Below are positions 7,664 through 15,731 of a DNA stretch of 64,000 nt, piece by piece. Each line of letters opens with the position of its first letter. Position 1 is the first letter of the stretch. A program made the position numbers and the translations under genes. The stretch is from Isoptericola luteus. Lineage in GTDB: Bacteria > Actinomycetota > Actinomycetes > Actinomycetales > Cellulomonadaceae. Under the pieces are notes generated by a model. It worked only from the letters and a program-made list of their open reading frames with translations, ran no database searches and was not told where the DNA came from. The stretch is taken from contig NZ_JAIXCQ010000010.1 of NCBI RefSeq assembly GCF_020297055.1, forward strand, positions 21,965 to 85,964, read 5' to 3'.

Positions 7664-8644
7664 ATGCCACGCCGCATCGTCGTCCCGGGGTCCCTGCTCG
7701 GCCTCGCCGGCACGCAGGAGGGACTGGTGTCCTCCCGCCAGTGCCACGCCCACGGGCTCACCGACCAGCAGACGGCCGCACTGGTGCGCAGTGGCCGCTG
7801 GGAACGGGTGAGGTTCGGCGTCCTCGACACCGGTCACCGCGGCCCTTCGGTGCTCGACCCCTTCGACCGAGCCCGCCGGCGCGAGGCGGTCCTCGGCGTT
7901 CTCGCGCTGCCGGGCTCGATCGCGGCCGGCGTGGCGGCCCTGGTCCTGCAGGAGGTGCAGGGTGCGCCGCAGGTGGTGATCCCGGAGGTGGTGCTCCCCG
8001 ACGGGTCGCCCCGGTCGACGGCGCGGGGCGTCCGGGTGCGCCGCACGCCGGCGCGATCCTGGATGCTCGTGCGGGGCCTGCCCTGCCTGCGGGTCGAGAC
8101 GGCGCTCGCCCAGGCCGTCCCCGATCTGGGTCGGTACCACGCGGTGGCGCTCATGGACTCGGCGCGTCACCTGCGGAAGATCAGCGAGGCGGGGTTCCGC
8201 CGAGCCCGGTCGGCCTCCCGCGGCCGGCGTGGTGCTGCGCGGAGCAACGCCTGGTGGGAGGAGTCGGACCGTCGCGCCGAGTCCCCCGCGGAGACCTGGG
8301 CCAGGCTGTCCTGCGTCGATGCCGGCTGCCCCCCGGACGCGCTGCAGCTCGTGGTGCGCGACCGCCGCGACCGGTTCGTGGCGCGTGTCGACCTCGCGTG
8401 GGTCCTGCCCGACGGGGGAGTGCTCCTGGTGGAGATCGACGGCCGGGAGGTGCACTCACGGCTCGAGGCCCTGCTCGACGACCGCCACCGGCAGAACGCG
8501 CTGACGGGCCGGCGGACGGTCATGCTCCGGTTCAGCGGGGCGGACGCCTGGCGGGGGCGGGTGGCCGCCCAGGTCCGCAGCCTCCTCGACGCGCAGGGCT
8601 GGGTGCCGCACCCGACCGACGAGCCCTACCGGCTCACGTCATGA
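7664..8644 (+). CDS. AbiEi-like N-terminal domain plus DUF559 (PD-(D/E)XK-like) protein
   Basis: 326 residues from the ATG at 7664 (an in-frame GTG at 7616 is possible). Residues 18-60 resemble the winged-helix N-terminal domain found in AbiEi-type proteins. The C-terminal part has the DUF559/Vsr-like endonuclease pattern: Asp243 in RVDLAW, Glu257 and Asp259 in LLVEIDGREVHS, then DRHRQNAL and MLRFSGADAW. This arrangement fits a PD-(D/E)XK fold with intact acidic residues. Such proteins are frequent and variable in actinobacteria and are annotated as AbiEi antitoxin-like, but no AbiEii toxin gene is adjacent. Function is unproven. The gene is a single unit between two related hairpins that touch the stops of this gene and of the one before it. 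Confidence 0.75.
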   Translation: MPRRIVVPGSLLGLAGTQEGLVSSRQCHAHGLTDQQTAALVRSGRWERVRFGVLDTGHRGPSVLDPFDRARRREAVLGVLALPGSIAAGVAALVLQEVQGAPQVVIPEVVLPDGSPRSTARGVRVRRTPARSWMLVRGLPCLRVETALAQAVPDLGRYHAVALMDSARHLRKISEAGFRRARSASRGRRGAARSNAWWEESDRRAESPAETWARLSCVDAGCPPDALQLVVRDRRDRFVARVDLAWVLPDGGVLLVEIDGREVHSRLEALLDDRHRQNALTGRRTVMLRFSGADAWRGRVAAQVRSLLDAQGWVPHPTDEPYRLTS

Positions 8645-8687
8645 ACTCTTCGTTTCCCGAGCCGGGAACCGAAGAATTCGTGACGTC
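8636..8687. terminator. Hairpin, family B, overlapping the DUF559 stop
   Basis: TCTTCGTTTCCC at 8647-8658 pairs with GGGAACCGAAGA at 8664-8675 (one mismatch), and outer CACGTCATGA pairs with TCGTGACGTC. The TGA of the DUF559 gene (8642-8644) is inside the arm. It matches the hairpin at 7557-7609 in orientation and in most positions, including a shared ACGTCGGC after the stem. Confidence 0.8.
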
Positions 8688-8785
8688 GGCCGGTGTGCGC
8701 GGGCGGAGTTCCGTCGTCGGGGGGAGGGCAGATCTCCCCCGCATGACGGATCCGCCGCGGGCCGCGGGTCCGTAGGTTCGTCATC

Positions 8786-9682
8786 ATGATCAGCAACGAC
8801 TCCCTCGAGGTACGCGGCCTCACGCGGACCTTCGGCGAACTGACCGCCGTCGACGACGTCTCGTTCACCGTGCCACCGGGCCTGCTCACCGGGTTCGTGG
8901 GCGGCAACGGCGCCGGCAAGACCACCACGATGCGCATGATCATGGGAGTCCTCGGCCCCACCGCGGGCGAGGTCCGGTTCGGCGGGGCCCCCTTGACGCT
9001 CGCCGACCGGCGCACGTTCGGGTACATGCCCGAGGAGCGCGGCCTGTACCCGAAGCAGCCGGTGCTGGACCAGCTCGTGTACCTCGCGCGGCTGCGCGGC
9101 ATCTCCGCCCAGGTCGCCCGCGCCGAGGTGCTCGACCACCTGGACCGGCTCGGCCTCGCGGGCCGCGCCAAGGAGCACGTCGAGAAGCTGTCGCTCGGCA
9201 ACCAGCAGCGGGTGCAGATCATCGCCGCGCTCATGGGCTCGCCGCGCATGCTGGTGCTCGACGAGCCGTTCAGCGGCCTGGACCCGACCGCCGTCGACGG
9301 CATGGTGGACCTGCTGGCCGAGCACACGGCCCGCGGCGTGCCGGTGCTGTTCAGCTCGCACCAGCTCGACCTGGTGGAGCGGCTGTGCGAGCGGCTCGTC
9401 ATCCTCAAGTCCGGCCGCGTCATGGCCGACGGCGCCCCCGCCGAGCTGCAGGCCGGCGGCACGGAGCGGCACCGGCTCGTCGTCGGCGGCGACGCCGGCT
9501 GGGTCCGCGGCGTCCCCGGCGTGCACGCCGTCGACGTCGACGGCAACGTCGCGCTGCTGGAGCTCGTCGACGACGCGGCCGTCCAGCGGCTGCTCGCCTC
9601 CGCCCTCGAGCGCGGCACCGTCCAGGAGCTCACCCCCGTCCGGCCCACGCTGGCCCAGATCTACCGCGAGGTGACGGCATGA
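8786..9682 (+). CDS. ABC exporter ATP-binding protein (NatA-like)
   Basis: 298 residues. Walker A GGNGAGKTT (residues 34-42), Q-loop at YMPEERGLY, signature LSLGNQQRV, Walker B LVLDEPFSGLD and the H-loop SSHQLD are all present. A C-terminal extension of about 70 residues is typical of ABC-2 exporters such as NatA. It overlaps the permease gene by ATGA. A TAGGTT hexamer sits seven bases before the ATG, suggesting a leaderless message. It follows the two-component pair and may be its target, as in many Na+ or drug export loci. Confidence 0.92.
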   Translation: MISNDSLEVRGLTRTFGELTAVDDVSFTVPPGLLTGFVGGNGAGKTTTMRMIMGVLGPTAGEVRFGGAPLTLADRRTFGYMPEERGLYPKQPVLDQLVYLARLRGISAQVARAEVLDHLDRLGLAGRAKEHVEKLSLGNQQRVQIIAALMGSPRMLVLDEPFSGLDPTAVDGMVDLLAEHTARGVPVLFSSHQLDLVERLCERLVILKSGRVMADGAPAELQAGGTERHRLVVGGDAGWVRGVPGVHAVDVDGNVALLELVDDAAVQRLLASALERGTVQELTPVRPTLAQIYREVTA

Positions 9683-10947
9683 CCGCCCCGACCCACACCG
9701 ACCCCCACGCCGGCCTCGACCGGGCCGGCCGGCAGCCCGGCGGCCCAGGCAGCGCCGCCCCGCCGAACCGCGCGGCCTGGATCCTCGTGATGAACCGCGA
9801 GATCGTGGTGCGCGCCCTCAACAAGACGTTCCTCATCGGGCTCGTCGTGTCCGTCGCCATCATCGCCGCGCTCGCCGCGTTCATGGCCTGGCAGGGCAGC
9901 AAGACGGAGTCGTTCGCCGTCGTGGTCACCGGTGGGGACACCACCGCGACCGCCGCCGTCGAGGCGGGCGAGGCGATCGCCGTCGCGCAGGACACGAACG
10001 CCGAGCTCACCGTGCTGGACGTGGCCGACGCCGACGCCGCGCGCACCGCCCTGACGGACGGCGACGCCGAGGCCTGGCTGCACCCGGCCGACGACCCCGC
10101 CGACGGCTGGGTCCTCACCGGGCAGAGCGACCCCGACAGCACGCTGACCCGGCTGCTCACCGCGGGTCTGCAGCAGGAGGTCCTGGAGTCCAACGCGGCC
10201 GCGGCCGGCACCTCGGTCGCCGAGCTCACCGCCGGCAGCGCGCTGACCACCGACCGTGTGGACGGCAGCGCCGTCGACTCCCAGACGCTCTTCTTCGCGT
10301 CGTTCGCCCTGGCGCTGCTGTTCTTCATCGGCGCGCTCGGCTCGGGCCAGATGATCGCGGGCAGCGTCGTCGAGGAGAAGCAGTCGCGGCTCGTGGAGAT
10401 CATGGCCACGGCCGTGCCGCTGCGGCACCTGCTGGCGGGCAAGATCCTCGGCAGCTCGATCGTCGCGCTGGCGCAGAACGTCGTGTTCGCCGTGGTCGGG
10501 CTGGTCGCGCTGTCCTTCACGCCGACGGCGGCGATCCTGCCGTCCCTGTCGTCGTCCCTCGTGTGGTTCGTGCTGTTCTTCGCCGTCGGGTTCATGGGCA
10601 TGGCCGCGCTGTACGCCGTGGCGGGCGCGCTCGCGTCCCGCACCGAGGACCTGCAGCACACCACCACCCCCATGACGATGGCGATCATGGGCATCTACTT
10701 CCTGACGTTCTCCGCCAGCGGCACGTTCGCCACGGTGCTGTCGTACGTGCCCGTCGCCAACATCGTCTCGATGCCGGTGCGGGTGCTGTCGGGCGACGCC
10801 CTCTGGTGGGAGCCGGTCGTCTCGCTGCTCGTCCTGGTGGCGTTCACGCTCGTGGCCGTGCTGGTCTCGGAGCGGGCGTACCGCGGGGCGCTGCTGCAGA
10901 CCGGCGGCCGCATCGGCTGGAAGCGGGCGTTCGCGGCCGCTTCGTGA
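9679..10947 (+). CDS. ABC-2 type exporter permease (NatB-like)
   Basis: 422 residues. A cytoplasmic N-terminus with NREIVVRALNKTFLIGL precedes the first helix (about residues 50-72), followed by a large extracellular domain (residues 75-205) and five to six helices in the C-terminal half. GSVVEEKQSRLVEIM is the conserved cytoplasmic loop of NatB/YhaP-like permeases (ABC2_membrane_3). Start ATG at 9679 overlaps the stop of the ATPase gene. The substrate (Na+, drug or peptide) cannot be told from sequence. Confidence 0.9.
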   Translation: MTAPTHTDPHAGLDRAGRQPGGPGSAAPPNRAAWILVMNREIVVRALNKTFLIGLVVSVAIIAALAAFMAWQGSKTESFAVVVTGGDTTATAAVEAGEAIAVAQDTNAELTVLDVADADAARTALTDGDAEAWLHPADDPADGWVLTGQSDPDSTLTRLLTAGLQQEVLESNAAAAGTSVAELTAGSALTTDRVDGSAVDSQTLFFASFALALLFFIGALGSGQMIAGSVVEEKQSRLVEIMATAVPLRHLLAGKILGSSIVALAQNVVFAVVGLVALSFTPTAAILPSLSSSLVWFVLFFAVGFMGMAALYAVAGALASRTEDLQHTTTPMTMAIMGIYFLTFSASGTFATVLSYVPVANIVSMPVRVLSGDALWWEPVVSLLVLVAFTLVAVLVSERAYRGALLQTGGRIGWKRAFAAAS

Positions 10948-10954
10948 GGTACCT

Positions 10955-10986
10955 CCACCCGGGGGGTAGGGATGCCCCCCGGGTGG
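10955..10986. terminator. Perfect 12-bp hairpin terminator after the ABC exporter
   Basis: CCACCCGGGGGG (10955-10966) pairs with CCCCCCGGGTGG (10975-10986) across the loop TAGGGATG, eight bases after the permease stop. No T-run follows, as is common in GC-rich actinobacteria. Confidence 0.85.
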
Positions 10987-11067
10987 GCGTCAGGGATCCC
11001 CCCGAACTTGCCCTGAACGTGCCCTCAGCCGCAGAATTCCGCGCTTCGCGCCGCTAGCGTCGCAGCC

Positions 11068-12444
11068 ATGACGACCGTCGACGCCGCCCGGCTGCAGTTC
11101 GCGCTGCTCGCCGGCACCCACTTCCTCTTCGTCCTCGTGACGCTGGGGCTCGGGCCTGTCGTCGCCGTGTTCCAGTCGCGGTGGGCGCTGGCCCGGACGC
11201 CGGAGCGACGCGCGCTGTTCGAGCGGGCCACCCGGTTCTGGGGTCAGCTCTACCTCGTCAACTACGCCCTCGGGGTGGCGGCAGGGATCGTCATGGAGCT
11301 CCAGCTCGGCCTGAACTTCCCGGGCCTGCTCGAGGTCGCAGGAGGCGTCTTCGGGGCACCGCTCGTCATCGAGACGATGGCGGCGTTCTTCCTCGAGTCC
11401 ACGTTCCTGGGGCTGTGGGTGTTCGGCTGGCACGTGCTGCCGCGATGGGCGCACACGGCGGCGATCTGGGCGGTGGTGGCCACGGGGTACCTGTCCGCGT
11501 TCACGGTGATGGTGGCGAACGGGTTCCTGCGCCACCCGGTGGGCTTCGAGATGGTGCCGGTCCCGGGAGGCGCCGGCCCGGCCGGCGGGGAGATCGCCCG
11601 CCTCACCGACGCCGCGGCCCTGATCACCAACCCGGCCGCGGTCCTGTCGAGCCTCCACGTCGTGGGGGCGTGCCTGATGGCGGGCGCGTACGTGCTGGTC
11701 GGCGTCAGCGCGTGGCACCTGCGCCGGGTGCCGTCGCGGCTGCCCGCCGTCGAGGCCGCGGGCCTGCCGGGGACGACGATGTCGCCCGAGAACGAGCTCT
11801 GGCGCCGGTCCCTGCGCACCGGCGTCGTCACGGGCACGTTCGGGGCGTTCCTGGCGACCGGCTCCGGCTTCGCCCAGTTCACGTACTTCGACGCCGGCGA
11901 GTCGGTGACCCACGCGCCCTGGCTGATCGGCCCCGCGTACCTGCTCATGCAGGCCGTGGCCCTGCTGACGTTCCTGGTCGGCGTGGCGCTCATGCTCCTC
12001 TTCGCCCGCGACGGGCTGTTCCGGATGTGGCGCCCGGTGCGCCGCGGCCTGTACGGGACGCTCGTCGTGCTGCTGCCGGTGCCGTTCGTCACCTCGCTGC
12101 TGGGCTGGGTCGCGCGCGAGACCGGCCGCCAGCCCTGGGCGATCACCGGCGTGCTGCGCACCGAGGACGCCGTGACGGACGCTCCCGCCGGCCAGGTGAT
12201 CGCGTCGCTCGTGGTGCTGATGGGCGTCATGACGGTGCTCGCCGTCGCGGACTGGGTCGTCATGGGCCGCCTCGCGCGCCGCGGCCCCGAGCGGCTCGCG
12301 CTCGGCAGCCCCCCGGCCGACGCGCTGCGGATGGACGTCCCGCACGCAGACCTGCACGCCGACCCGCACGAGGGGCCGTCCGGCTCCGCCGCGCTCCTGA
12401 CCGCCGACCGCGACGCGGTCCTCACCTTCGGAGGTACCCGATGA
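11068..12444 (+). CDS. cydA: Divergent cytochrome bd-type quinol oxidase subunit I
   Basis: 458 residues, about nine helices. CydA reduces O2 with electrons from quinol using hemes b558, b595 and d. His18 in LLAGTHFLF and His197 in LSSLHVVG match the heme ligands; IETMAAFFLEST keeps two glutamates (Glu102, Glu110) that line the heme d pocket in known structures; and ETGRQPWAITGVLRTEDAV is the C-terminal signature. The Q-loop segment after residue 225 is divergent and I cannot see the usual Lys/Glu quinol-site residues; the Arg before the heme-ligand Met region is also not evident (ASLVVLMGVM). It looks like a variant branch of the family. A TAGCGT hexamer lies seven bases before the ATG. It overlaps cydB by ATGA. 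Confidence 0.85.
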   Translation: MTTVDAARLQFALLAGTHFLFVLVTLGLGPVVAVFQSRWALARTPERRALFERATRFWGQLYLVNYALGVAAGIVMELQLGLNFPGLLEVAGGVFGAPLVIETMAAFFLESTFLGLWVFGWHVLPRWAHTAAIWAVVATGYLSAFTVMVANGFLRHPVGFEMVPVPGGAGPAGGEIARLTDAAALITNPAAVLSSLHVVGACLMAGAYVLVGVSAWHLRRVPSRLPAVEAAGLPGTTMSPENELWRRSLRTGVVTGTFGAFLATGSGFAQFTYFDAGESVTHAPWLIGPAYLLMQAVALLTFLVGVALMLLFARDGLFRMWRPVRRGLYGTLVVLLPVPFVTSLLGWVARETGRQPWAITGVLRTEDAVTDAPAGQVIASLVVLMGVMTVLAVADWVVMGRLARRGPERLALGSPPADALRMDVPHADLHADPHEGPSGSAALLTADRDAVLTFGGTR

Positions 12445-13451
12445 ACGCCCTCGGCTGGGGACTGCTGCTCGCGATGCTGCTCGCGGGCTGGGCGCTGCTC
12501 GACGGCGCCGTGCAGGGCGCGGGTCAGGTGGCGCGCGGCATCGGCGGGCGGGACGACGGCCGCCGTCGGCTCGTGCTCGCCACCGTCGCGCCGTTCCTGC
12601 TGCTCGGGGAGGTGTGGCTGGTCGCCGCCGCCGGCGTGCTGGTGGGCGCGTTCGCCCATGTCGAGGGGGTGCTGTGGCGGGCGGCCTACCCGGTCGTCGT
12701 CGCGCTCCTCGTCGCTTGGGTGGTGCGCGACGCCGCCCTCTGGCTCCGGAGCCGCCTGGGCTCGCCGCGCTGGCGCCGTGGCTGGGACGCCGTCGGGCAG
12801 GGTGCGAGCTTCGCGTTCCCGGCGACGTTCGGCGCGCTCGCCGGCGTCGCCTGGACGCAGCTCTCGGCCGTCTCGCCGGACGTCGCCGCCGACGCCCCGG
12901 TGGCTGTCGGCGCGGGGCCCGGCCTCGCCCGGGTGCTGGAGCTCGGCCTGCCCGTGGTGCTCGCCGGGCTCGTGGCGCTGGCCGCCCGGGTGCACGGTGC
13001 TCTCGTGGTCGCGCGGCGCGCGCCGGAGGGGGTGGCGGTCGTGGCCCGACGGCGCGCCCGGACCGCGCTCGTCCCGGCCGCTGCGCTCGCCACCCTCGCG
13101 GCGCTGGGCGCGCTGGGGGTCGCCGCCCTGGGGACGACGTCGGCCCTGGTCGGCGCCGTCGTGCTGCTCGGTGCCGCGGGGGCGGCGCTCGCGGCCCGCT
13201 TCGACCTGGACCGGGGCGCGTACCGGCGTCCGGTGGTGGCGTGGTCCGGGCCGGTCCTCGCGCTCGCACCCGTGGTCGCGACGGCCGCCGTCGTCGGGCC
13301 GCACGTGGTGGCCTCCGCTGCCCCGGCGAGCGTGCTGCACGGTCTCACGTGGCCGGTGCTGGGCGCGTTCGCCGCGGTGGTGGTGGCCCAGGCGGTCTCG
13401 TGGAAGGTGCTCGTGCGACCGCTGGGGCCGCGCACCACCGTCTTCCTCTGA
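12441..13451 (+). CDS. cydB: Divergent cytochrome bd-type oxidase subunit II
   Basis: 336 residues, eight to nine helices. Subunit II stabilises CydA and, in E. coli, helps form a proton path. The N-terminal signature, usually DGFDxGVG, reads LLDGAVQGAG (residues 19-28). The segment that is APHWDGNQVWL in E. coli reads APFLLLGEVWL here (residues 50-60), so the conserved proton-channel aspartate (Asp58 in E. coli) is replaced by Leu; Glu57 nearby might substitute. This alignment was made by eye. The start is fixed by GGAGG and the overlap with cydA. No cydDC assembly exporter genes follow. Confidence 0.82.
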   Translation: MNALGWGLLLAMLLAGWALLDGAVQGAGQVARGIGGRDDGRRRLVLATVAPFLLLGEVWLVAAAGVLVGAFAHVEGVLWRAAYPVVVALLVAWVVRDAALWLRSRLGSPRWRRGWDAVGQGASFAFPATFGALAGVAWTQLSAVSPDVAADAPVAVGAGPGLARVLELGLPVVLAGLVALAARVHGALVVARRAPEGVAVVARRRARTALVPAAALATLAALGALGVAALGTTSALVGAVVLLGAAGAALAARFDLDRGAYRRPVVAWSGPVLALAPVVATAAVVGPHVVASAAPASVLHGLTWPVLGAFAAVVVAQAVSWKVLVRPLGPRTTVFL

Positions 13452-13462
13452 CCCCCGCCCGA

Positions 13463-13516
13463 GCGAGTTGTCAGGCCCTGGTGCACCGAAACGTGCACGT
13501 GGTCCTGACAGCTCGC
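13463..13516. terminator. Hairpin after cydB
   Basis: GCGAGTTGTCAGG (13463-13475) pairs with CCTGACAGCTCGC (13504-13516) with one G-U-compatible mismatch, and an inner GTGCAC pair lies at 13481-13486 and 13493-13498. It starts 12 bases after the cydB stop and probably terminates the operon. Confidence 0.7.
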
Positions 13517-13629
13517 GGGCGCTCGGGAGGGAACTCGTGGCCAGAACGTCACGGCAGGGCAACGTGGGTGAAATCCTGGTCGCGCACGATGGGCCGTGCG
13601 GCCACCCGGGCCGCGGAGGAGGCCGGACC

Positions 13630-13845
13630 ATGACCATCACGCCCGCGACGATCGCCATGCCGCGACCCCTGACGCGCCCCGTGCCGCGCCCCGTGCCCCG
13701 CACCGTCGACGAGGCGGCCGCCGCCGCCCGCCGCCCGACCCGTGGCGACCTGGTCACCGTCGATCCCGCGGACCGGCGGCGCCGTGCGCAGCTCGCGCTG
13801 CTCGAGCTCGTCGTGACGCGGTCCGCCGGACGCCGCCGCGGCTAG
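13630..13845 (+). CDS. Small Pro/Arg-rich hypothetical protein
   Basis: 71 residues, not recognised. The ATG at 13630 has an excellent GGAGGAGG at the right distance, the best argument that it is real. The N-terminal half repeats Arg-Pro-(Leu/Val)-Thr/Pro-Arg-Pro; the C-terminal half has a predicted helix (RRRRAQLALLELVVTRSAG). It is basic overall, with no signal peptide or membrane segment. It stands alone between the cydB hairpin and a minisatellite. It could be a small nucleic-acid-binding or regulatory protein, which is inference only. Confidence 0.55.
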   Translation: MTITPATIAMPRPLTRPVPRPVPRTVDEAAAAARRPTRGDLVTVDPADRRRRAQLALLELVVTRSAGRRRG

Positions 13846-13879
13846 CCTCCCGGGGCGACGGGGTCGGACGACGCCCCCG

Positions 13880-13952
13880 GGCCTCCGTCGGGCCTCCGTC
13901 GGGCCTCCGTCGGGCCTCCGTCGGGCCTCCGTCGGGCCTCCGTCGGGCCTCC
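13880..13952. repeat. 11-bp minisatellite, about 6.6 copies
   Basis: The unit GGCCTCCGTCG repeats head to tail from 13880 to 13945 (six full copies), then a partial copy to 13952. It lies between the small gene and the first propeller gene. Confidence 0.95.
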
Positions 13953-14018
13953 GCAGCGCGAGGGCCTCGCCTCGGATCACGGAGCCGGGGACCGCGGCGC
14001 CCGGATAGTCTCCGGGCC

Positions 14019-15722
14019 ATGTCTCGCCGCCGCGCCTCGATGGCCACCTTCGACCTCGAGCCGGACGACCTGGCGGCCGACGACCCGGGGCGCCACGGCG
14101 AGGTGTTCGGCGGCGAGGTGCCCGACGACGGGCCAACCTGGGGCCGGAAGACCGCCGACCGGCTGCGCGCCGTCCCGCCGCGCACGTGGTGGTCGGTGTC
14201 CGGCATCGTGGCGGGCACGCTCGCGCTCGTCGGCGGAGGCCTGCTCGCAGCGCACCTCGTCACCTCCCACGGACGTGAGGAGCGGCTGGCCGCGGCCCCG
14301 GGCGGTGTCCTGGACGTGGCCGCCGCGATGGACCAGGACGCCGCCTGGGAGGTGGACGCCGACACGGGCGTGCTCGCCGTCCTGGCGGGCGGGAGCGTCG
14401 TCGTGCGGGACGGGGCGGACGTGCTCGGCGTCGACGCGGCGACGGGCGAAGAGCGGTGGCGGCACACGCTCGGCGACCTGGCGGAGTGCGGCCCGACGCC
14501 GTGGAGCCCGGCGGAGTGGGCGACGCCCGTCGACGAGCTCGTGTGCCTGAGCGGCACGGACGAGGACCGCACGGTCACGGTGTTCGACGCGGGCGGTGCG
14601 GTGCTGGGCCACCGAGGCCTCGGCGACGTCGCGGGCGCCGCGGTGCAGGCCGCGGCGGACGGCATGATCGTGGTGGTCGAGCCGGACGGCCCGGTGCCCG
14701 CGCCGCGCCGGTTCGACAGCGAGCAGGAGGCCTTCGACGTCGTCGAGTCGGGCGCGTTCACCGGCCCGGGAGCGGTGCTGAGGTTCGAGGACGCGCTGAC
14801 GGGCGACGTCCGCAGCTCCGTCGCGGCGTACTTCGACCCGTCGGCGAGCAGCCTCTGCCTGACGTGGACGGACGGCACGGTCGAGCTCGACTTCAACAGC
14901 TTCAGCCTCGTGTCCTCGCCGGGTGTCGTGGGCTTCGAGCGGTGCGGCGTGGACGTGACCTGGACGCCGCCGGTGGGCGCGCTCGCCACGTCTCCGCGGT
15001 TCGGGCCGGCGGGAGACGTCACGACGGTCAGCTCGGTGGACGGCGGCCTCGCCGTCATCGACGCCGACGAGGTGCGCACGACGCTCGTCGACGTCGACGC
15101 CCACGCCGCCGACACCGAGAAGACGGCGCCGAGGGTCGCGCTCGACGGCCTGCTGCTCGACCCGTGGGCGACGGACGGCGCCATCGGCCCGCGAGTCGTC
15201 GCGGCCGAGTCGGGCATCGTCGCGCTCGACCCGGACGACCTCGCGGGCGATCCTCGGTGGGAGCGCGCCTGGGACTGGGCGCACCGTGCCGAACCGCTCA
15301 GGGTGCGCGTGCACGACGTCGAGGTGCTGGTGCGGACGGCCGACGTCGTGCTGCTGCGGCAGTACGGCGAGCTCGTCGGGCTGGACGTGACCACGGGGCG
15401 CGAGCTCTGGCGCAGCCGCGAGCTGGTGGAGGACGGCGGCCTGTGGGTCGCGGGCGCGGTCACCGACGGCGCGGAGGCCCTGCTGCTGACCCAGGGGTCG
15501 GACCCCGCGTCGTACGAGCTCGTGCGTCTCGACGTGGCGAACGGGGAGGTGCTGGCCCGGGCCCGGCGTGACGGGAGCCTTGACGGCTCGGTGGGCACGG
15601 TGGGCGGGCGGATGCTGCTGCGGACGTCGCCGGGCGACGCCGGCGGCGGGACGGACGTCGAGGACGGCGGCACCCTCGTCACCCGGTCTCCCGGGTCGCT
15701 GCGGGGGTCTCCCCTGGCATAG
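14019..15722 (+). CDS. Membrane-anchored PQQ-like beta-propeller protein (paralog 1)
   Basis: 567 residues. A cytoplasmic N-terminal tail of about 55 residues with FDLEP at 11-15, one membrane helix (about 57-80), a PGGVLDV motif just outside, then an extracytoplasmic PQQ-type propeller with blades such as VLGVDAATGEERWRHTL and LVGLDVTTGRELWRSREL. These WD/PQQ-like blades form scaffolds in envelope proteins; no PQQ dehydrogenase catalytic motif is visible. Two Cys pairs could form disulfides. A TAGTCT hexamer sits seven bases before the ATG. The next gene, nine bases downstream, is a paralog with the same architecture. Confidence 0.82.
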   Translation: MSRRRASMATFDLEPDDLAADDPGRHGEVFGGEVPDDGPTWGRKTADRLRAVPPRTWWSVSGIVAGTLALVGGGLLAAHLVTSHGREERLAAAPGGVLDVAAAMDQDAAWEVDADTGVLAVLAGGSVVVRDGADVLGVDAATGEERWRHTLGDLAECGPTPWSPAEWATPVDELVCLSGTDEDRTVTVFDAGGAVLGHRGLGDVAGAAVQAAADGMIVVVEPDGPVPAPRRFDSEQEAFDVVESGAFTGPGAVLRFEDALTGDVRSSVAAYFDPSASSLCLTWTDGTVELDFNSFSLVSSPGVVGFERCGVDVTWTPPVGALATSPRFGPAGDVTTVSSVDGGLAVIDADEVRTTLVDVDAHAADTEKTAPRVALDGLLLDPWATDGAIGPRVVAAESGIVALDPDDLAGDPRWERAWDWAHRAEPLRVRVHDVEVLVRTADVVLLRQYGELVGLDVTTGRELWRSRELVEDGGLWVAGAVTDGAEALLLTQGSDPASYELVRLDVANGEVLARARRDGSLDGSVGTVGGRMLLRTSPGDAGGGTDVEDGGTLVTRSPGSLRGSPLA

Positions 15723-15731
15723 TTTCAAGGG

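Noticed and set aside
7664..8644. Calling this gene an AbiE toxin-antitoxin system
   Set aside because: There is no AbiEii nucleotidyltransferase gene beside it, and the C-terminal half is nuclease-like.
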